DNA of 64,000 bases, taken from positions 51,612,006 through 51,676,005 of the forward strand of contig NC_082684.1 of NCBI RefSeq assembly GCF_949987515.2. Reading direction: 5' to 3'. The stretch comes from Delphinus delphis. Lineage: Eukaryota > Chordata > Mammalia > Artiodactyla > Delphinidae. This document shows positions 57,941-64,000 of the stretch, one piece after another. The position numbers and the translations under genes are program-made. The notes beneath the pieces are model-generated. The model saw only the letters and a list, made by a program, of their open reading frames with translations. It searched no databases and was not told where the DNA came from. Numbering within the stretch: the stretch's first letter is position 1; every line of letters begins with the position of its first letter.

Positions 57941-58619
57941 AAAAGGGTTGGAACCCAGCTGTACTAGCCAACCTAGAAGCAGTGTGATTTATTCTAGTGC
58001 CAACTGGGTTTAGTAGTTCCAGCACCTAAAGGGGTTCTTTTAATGTAAGATTTAATAAAATTATCATTATTTATTGAGAAGAGTTAAAGTACTCTTTGGA
58101 ACAAATTGCTTGTATTTCACCAAAAGGTTATTTTTAAAATGCTTATCCACAGTGCAGTATAACTGCATATTTTCTATAGTTATGTCTCTATATCCCTTTT
58201 CTCTAGGGAACTGGGGATATCCTTCTTCAGGAGGGTCTCCTGAAAGATTCTGTCCTTGTTCTGGTCTAGGTATACTCTCCTTTTGTCATCTGATTCCTTG
58301 CCTTTCTCCAAGACTGCTTCATTGACCCATGACAGTCAGTGTTGGATTGTTTCATGCTTTGCTGAATTCTTTATATCGCTGTGGTTGCCAAGAGTTCTAC
58401 ATCTCTTACAATTGTTCAGAGTTCAGTCTTTAGGCTATTCAATGAATTTCTGTTCCTAAGTTATTTCTCTTATTTACTATTGGGCACTGCTGAAATACAC
58501 TAAAATATGGTCTGTACATTCCTCATAAAAATGTCTGCCAGAGGTGGGAGAGGTTATATGGAAAATCTCCATGAAATTAGATGAGAAAGAATAGCTTTGT
58601 GACTGGCTGATTGATATGT
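57941..58619. other. Non-coding sequence
   Basis: The plus-strand frames at 58074-58325 and 58256-58459 have no recognisable content. No repeat assigned. Confidence 0.4.
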
Positions 58620-58788
58620 CAATATATTTGTAATTGACATACATATATAATTTGTGTGTAAATGTAATATATGTGTGATATGTATGTGTGGCAATATAAA
58701 TGTATAATGTATATGTATATATGTAATTTATGTATGATATATGTGTGTATGTGTGTGTATGTGTATAAATGTAAATATATATAATCAC
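58620..58788. repeat. AT/GT-rich low-complexity repeat
   Basis: Variable units of TATATG, TGTATG and TGTAATA type. Minus-strand frames at 58477-58888 (Tyr/Ile/His/Thr runs) are produced by it. Confidence 0.88.
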
Positions 58789-59439
58789 TTAGCATAGGGC
58801 CTGGTAAAGAGTTAACTCTAACTGAGCTCACCATCCCACTGTGAAAAAGTAAATGCCTCCTCTTTTTTGACCTGGTGTGGTTTGGCAATAAATTACTCAG
58901 TAGACAGACAGGTAAAGATAAAACATAAAATTATGAAATGACTCTGGCACCTTTCCCTTTTTATGCACAGGCCTTTACCTACGTCTTTGTTCCCATTTTG
59001 TAGTCCCAAATGGACAGGAGGCCCAGTCAATAGGCAGGTAAAATGCAGACCAAAATTTAGCTAGCACTTCAGTTTTAGGGGAAATACCAGGTGTGCCCGA
59101 TGACTCATTCGGTACCAAAGATAAACAGTTGTCAAAACACAGCACTTGCAAACAGGTTTCAGTTCTAGAGTAAAGGCTTGTGAGTAAAACCAGGGACTTG
59201 GAAGTAGCTTGAATGTGGTAAGCATTACGGCATTTGTTTAATAATATATATATCCAGTGTTGGTAATCACAGAATAAAAGGCACACAAACACAATTATAT
59301 AACTGAAATTTCTTTTTCACATAAGACAACATAAGAAAAATTTCAAGGCAATTATAAACTAGAAAAATATTTCAAAACATATGAGCATTACTAAACTTAA
59401 TACATGAATGTTATAATTCTATAAGATGAAAGTTAAAAA
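58789..59439. other. AT-rich non-coding sequence
   Basis: The minus-strand 105-codon frame at 58975-59292 has no domain and no supporting context. Confidence 0.4.
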
Positions 59440-59900
59440 CTGTACTCAGTTAAAAAGAGGAAGTCCAAAAATGAAGGAATAAATTTATAAAGAATGTTCA
59501 ACCCCTCTAGAAAGCAGGTAAACATTAAATTAAAATTTTTATCAAAATGAATAAAATTTAAAATATGTATATTCAAGTTTGTAAGTGTATGAAGAAATGG
59601 ATATTATGTTAATTTTTCTGGAGAAAAATTTGGTAATATAAATTTTTAAAAACCTTGAGAAAAACTGTACTTTTTATCTCATAATTTGATTTATAGAAAA
59701 TAACATTAATTATAACAGTAGTAAAAGAAAAACATCTGTAAATTTTCATCATATGAGAATGGTTTAAAAATCCCTCTGGCAAACTCATAGAGTGAAATAT
59801 GGTGTAGGCATAAAATGATGTTGCCAGAGGATATTTAATTATGTGGAAAATAGACCCAAAACACTATGTTAGTTATGACCCTGTGTGCACATTTGTGCAT
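59440..59900 (+). repeat. Old L1 3' region, sense
   Basis: 'ttctggagaaaaatttggta', 'atctcataatttgatttata', 'aaaatccctctggcaaactc', 'gagtgaaatatggtgtaggc' and 'ataaaatgatgttgccagag' follow the decayed sense 3' region of an old L1, the same class as the antisense copy at 5.4-5.95 kb. Confidence 0.5.
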
Positions 59901-59904
59901 GTAA

Positions 59905-59945
59905 GAGTGTGTGTGTGAGAGAGAGACAGTGAGAAAGAAAGGAGA
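59905..59945. repeat. Short GT/GA simple repeat
   Basis: (GT)6 runs into GAGAGAGACAGTGAGA. Confidence 0.8.
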
Positions 59946-59954
59946 TAGCGGACC

Positions 59955-60175
59955 GGTGACTGAGATTTTGGCTGTGAGGCCAGCCTGCTCAGGTTCATAT
60001 TCTGGTTCTGACATTTACTAAATCAATCTTGGGCAAGTATTTCAATATTCCTGTTGTTTCCATTTCCTCATTCATAAGATTGGAAAAAAAAATGATACCT
60101 TTCTTTTCTGATTGTTAGGAAGATTAAATGTTTACACATGTAAGGCGTTTAGAAGAATGGCCCAAATAAGCACCC
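59955..60175 (+). repeat. MIR element
   Basis: Sense MIR order: 'gaggccagcctgctcaggtt', 'catattctggttctgacat', 'cttgggcaagtatttcaata', 'tttcctcattcataagattg', 'gaagattaaatgtttacaca'. Confidence 0.75.
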
Positions 60176-60221
60176 CAAAACATTTTTTTAAATTTTTATA
60201 ACCAAAATGTTAACATTGGGT

Positions 60222-60840
60222 ATTCATTTATTCAACAAATATTTATTGAGAGCTCATTGTAGGTCAAGAGTTTGATCGGCACTGGGGATGCACCGATGAA
60301 CAAAACATCCTCTGGACGCTTACATTTTAGTGAATATACACAACATGGAGATAAACAAATGAACATGCAATGTAAAGTTACATAATGATGTGTAAGTGAC
60401 GTTAAGAAATGGCAGGATTAAGGAGAGGGGGTCATGGGAGGGGTGTTGCTTTAGATAGATGGGGTCCTCACGGAAGGCCTCTTTGAGGGGTGGTGTTTGA
60501 GCAGAGACTTGAATGAAGTCCACAGCTAAGGCCATGAGTATCTGGGTAAAAAACATTCCAAACAGGGAACAGCTGGAAATGCCCTGTAGTAGGAATGTGC
60601 TTGGTATATTTGAGAAATCCTAGCTCAATTCTGGACTGGAGCAGAATGAGCTAGGGGATGAGTGGTGGGAAATTAGGGAGAAAAAGAGAGAGCATGGGGC
60701 CAGGTCATTTGGGGCTGTATAGGCGTGGAAAGTCATTTAGACTTTAAGGTGTGCCAGGGATCCATTAGAGGATTCTGAACAGATGAACAATTTAGAAAGA
60801 TCACAGCAGTTACTCTGTATAAAATGGACTCATGCAAAGA
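60222..60840. repeat. GA-rich ancient interspersed repeat (L2-like start), copy 2
   Basis: 'tcaacaaatatttattgaga', 'cactggggatgcaccgatga', 'cttacattttagtgaatata', 'gaaggcctctttgaggggtg', 'tttgagcagagacttgaatg', 'aacattccaaacagggaaca', 'gggatccattagaggattct'. It is collinear with the 56.3-kb copy and better preserved. The minus-strand frame at 60320-60556 lies in it. Confidence 0.65.
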
Positions 60841-62229
60841 TAGTTAGTGGGATAATGGATTATTTAAATGATCCTCTGTTTGTCTAGCTATATTTTCCAA
60901 GTTGCTTACAGTGGACATGTATTCCTTTATAAGAAAATAAACTTGCTAATTTTTTAAGCAAAGCTTTTGGGTAACAATTAAGCACATAAGATCATTATTG
61001 TTCTTACCATTTTCCCCAATCTTCAAAAGGGCCTAACTTTTGTACAGACATATAAAGTCTTCATGTTTCTCTGTGTGTTTTTTTTTTTAAACCAGTTCTT
61101 AAAAGTTATTTCTAGTGATCTATCCTTTGTCAGACCTCATAGGCAGTTCACTTTTTTATTTTCCTTTTTGGAGACATCAGTCTATCATTACACAAGGTCA
61201 TCTTCACATCCACTGCAAAAAAAACAGAATACTTTTCATACCCTTCTCCCTGTTTTGTTTTCAAGGCCCTATACAGTTGCCACTGCTGTCAAAAACACCC
61301 TTCTTTCCATTGTCCAGTTAATGCTTCAGTCAATGTGAACAAGCCATTGTTGATTTTCTAGACCAATAGAAATTATGATAGTAACTGCTGAAAAATGACA
61401 CATTTAAGCTACTATACCGTTACCTACAACTGACTTTCGCCAAAAAAAAAAAACAAAACAAAACCCAAAAAACCCCTAAGCCCTCTCATGCCAGCAGTGA
61501 AACATGGCATGTCACAAAGAAGGGACTCTTCTTACTTCACAACACATTGCCTGTGAGAAGGACTATGGCTGCGCTTGATCACTTCTTGAAGCATGTGAGC
61601 ACTTAGGCGTTTACAATCATGGAGAGTGTGTCTTTCTCACTGTCATTTTTGTGAGTAGCTACTTGGTATCTGACACTGATGCCCTTAGCCAGAATTCTTA
61701 GTAACACATAAAAAAAAAATCAGTATATATAAAAAAACTTCAAGTAGAGTCCTTTCCTTTGTAAGCATATGTTTCAAAATCAAAAGTGTAAGTAAGTAAA
61801 AAGGAAATGAATTGTTACAATCTCAGACATTTTATATAACACACTAGCTGTGATTTTCAGTACATGTAACAGCATTATATTGATATATTTTAAAAATAAT
61901 GATAAAAAGTAGCTAAAGTTTAATTCAGGAGAAATATAAGAACATATTTGGAAAGACCTCTCTGTTTAACCACTACTTTTTTACATGAGATGCTCCTGTT
62001 TGCCCTAGACTATTCCTCAGAAGAGGGAAGAGGACCAGAGCCCCAGATGGCTCTTGGTTAGGTAAACAGTCTCTAATTCATCCCATTCTGCCGTTTCTTC
62101 ATTTTGACCACAAGACAAAGGGCTTAGAACCATGGAACTGTGTGTTTTAGCCTAGAAACTGATAATGGCTCCCAGACACCACCTCCAATACCCTTCAAGT
62201 AAGGTGGCAAGTGACATTAAGCTAAAAAC
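60841..62229. other. Non-coding sequence, nothing recognised
   Basis: About 1.4 kb. The frames at 61063-61338 and 61115-61321 (91 and 68 codons) have no domain. An A-run with CAAAA units sits at 61441-61475. Confidence 0.42.
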
Positions 62230-62480
62230 AATAATTAGAGCCAATATTTCCTGAGCTCTGACTACATCAATCAAGGTGCTACAGGTATTACATACATATT
62301 TCATTTCATCCTAATGATAACCTTTGTAGTAGAGACTATTATTTTATTATCTCTGTTGTGCATATGAAGAAAATTGAAGTCAAATAAATTGTTCAAGACT
62401 GCACAACTAGTCGATAACAGGATCAGAATTGAAACCCAGGCAGTCTGACTTCAGATCCTATGTTCTCAATCACTTTATTT
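62230..62480 (-). repeat. MIR element, antisense
   Basis: Well-kept reversed MIR: 'agccaatatttcctgagctc', 'tttcatttcatcctaatgat', 'tgaagaaaattgaagtcaaa', 'gaattgaaacccaggcagtc', 'tgacttcagatcctatgttc'. Confidence 0.82.
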
Positions 62481-63755
62481 GGTCTGGCAAAATCCACACA
62501 TAGTATTATTGGGAGCATCATATTTGAACTTGTAGAATCTATTTATTGAATCGTACAGAGTAATTGATCTATCAAGGTCAATCCCATACGAGGCTATTAT
62601 TCATGACTTTTCTAGAACTCAGATTACATAGGTAGGGTTAATTCAAATGTTTCAGAAAAATGAGGTGAGTCAAATCAGCCATATAACTTCTCTTCATCAG
62701 CCAAGAAGATATTCCTAAAAGTGCACACTGCTCTCACTAGTTTCTTTTAAAGAAAGATCAATCATAAGTGCTACTCCTGTATTCAGTGAAATGTTTTGCA
62801 CAATATTTAGATTGTCTGAGCCACTGTGTGAACGGAGCTGAGGTATTTTCCTTAAGATTCATTTTTGCTTTTTCCCTTGAACATATTGAATGAGCCTCTA
62901 TTATTTTCTCTGTGGTTTAGGAACCTAGCTAGGTGTACCACCACATGCTCCCTCAATACAACCTAAATACACAAAGGCCCATTAGGCTCATGTATTATGT
63001 TCAGATGGATAATTAGAGTAACCAAAATCTACTCAGTCTCTGCAGAATCATTTTTGACCAAAGGTACTAGCAATTGAATGTTTCTTGTTAAACCCATACA
63101 GAACTTGAACTTATCACTAGCGGCAGCAATTGCTGCAAAGAAAGCCTTTGCTCTTGTGAATACTTATGATTTGTCACACGTCCAGGCAGAGCTGCTGTAT
63201 AAGCCATGCTAATGCTAACTATCTGGGAAATTTGGTCATCCATTTGAAGGGAGCAATCCTGTTCTTATTAGTTTCTAAATTTATTTTAACTTCCATTGAC
63301 ACAAATTAAAGTGGAACACTTGCTGTCTATTGATTGTGTCAATAGTAGATTTTTTTCTCTGTCTATAATTCATTTTTAAAGACTTTACTTTTATTAAACT
63401 AAATACTGCCAGTTAACTAAAGTCTTGGCTTTTATAGACTCAGGAGAGCAGGATCTAACATAAATTAATCATGACTTAATTGACTGAGCTAATTCAAGTT
63501 CCCTCCAGCCCACTGCACAGCAATATTCTTGTCTTCCCAATGAAGGCTAAATGGTATACTGTTTCAGGAGTATGAACTTTTATCACTTTAGCACCCCAGT
63601 TTTTTCTGAGATCTAAAGTTTTAACACTCTTGGAATTTTCTACAAATGTATTCATAGTTAGGTAGACTGTTAATTGATCTTACACATTACAGATGAGCAA
63701 TTTCTTTCTATTACTTATTCCATGCATGGACTAACATCTTTATTTGTAATACTAT
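62481..63755. other. Repeat-poor non-coding sequence
   Basis: About 1.3 kb without a recognisable repeat, gene or RNA. Confidence 0.45.
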
Positions 63756-63832
63756 TGAACACACACACACACAGACATACACACACACATACACACACAT
63801 ACACACACACATGTACACACATATACACACAC
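63756..63832. repeat. (CA)n microsatellite, interrupted
   Basis: About 77 bases of CA repeats broken by G, AT and GT interruptions. The minus-strand Cys/Val-rich frame at 63752-63937 is an artefact of it. Confidence 0.95.
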
Positions 63833-64000
63833 CAATAACAATTTGTTTGATTGCAATTTACACCTGGTTTTCCCTACCCCAAAATAATTTGAATTCCTAA
63901 TGCTAGCACTATTGTTGCTATAAAAAACAAAAAGCATTTAGCAAAATTAGCTAAGACATAAATGGTAATAGTTTTCTCAAAACATGCTTAGGCAGAATAG
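63833..64000. other. AT-rich non-coding sequence to window end
   Basis: Nothing recognised. Confidence 0.4.

Overview
This is mammalian nuclear DNA, and the interspersed repeats point to a cetacean. Five copies of a tRNA-derived SINE of the CHR type occur (about 2.9, 6.6, 14.1, 29.9 and 33.2 kb), plus a shorter related SINE at 29.4 kb. Their head (minus-strand reading GGCTTCCCTGGTGGC) and their 3' half (plus-strand reading GCGGTACGCGGGCCTCTCAC) are the forms I know from whales and dolphins. The species cannot be fixed from this window. No protein-coding gene, exon, tRNA, rRNA or known ncRNA could be supported. The open reading frames present are short (151 codons at most), mostly lie inside repeats, and carry no recognisable host domain. 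The window is best read as an intergenic stretch or the inside of a large intron.

Layout. 0-6 kb: AT-rich DNA with two LTR-like stretches, one CHR SINE, a pyrimidine/TA-TG low-complexity block and a Tigger-like DNA transposon. 6.5-9.6 kb: an internally deleted old L1 on the + strand, with a young CHR SINE near its start and a 217-bp Tigger2/MER28-like element inside it. 9.6-18 kb: mostly unique AT-rich sequence with an MLT1 LTR, MIR and L2 fossils, a CHR SINE and a second Tigger2/MER28-like element. 18.2-23.8 kb: a nearly complete L1 on the - strand. 23.8-28 kb: repeat-poor. 28-30.2 kb: L1 pieces, one split by two SINEs. 30.2-35.3 kb: MIR, an MLT1 LTR, a Tigger1 deletion derivative split by a CHR SINE, and an MLT1 LTR split by a probable solo retroviral LTR. 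35.3-47 kb: mostly unique, with a hairpin, microsatellites, an old L1 fragment and an LTR fragment. 47.0-52.3 kb: a second long L1 on the - strand with a tandemly repeated 5' UTR. 52.3-64 kb: an L1 fragment split by an unidentified insert of about 500 bp, two copies of a GA-rich ancient repeat, MIRs, and a repeat-poor end closed by a CA microsatellite.

Nothing here works as a gene system. What the window offers is a layered transposition record: mammal-wide fossils (MIR, L2, MLT1, Tigger), then L1s, then cetartiodactyl/cetacean SINEs, with insertion order readable from nesting and target-site duplications. Family names rest on recalled consensus features, not on a database search, and repeat edges are approximate unless a target duplication or terminal repeat fixes them.
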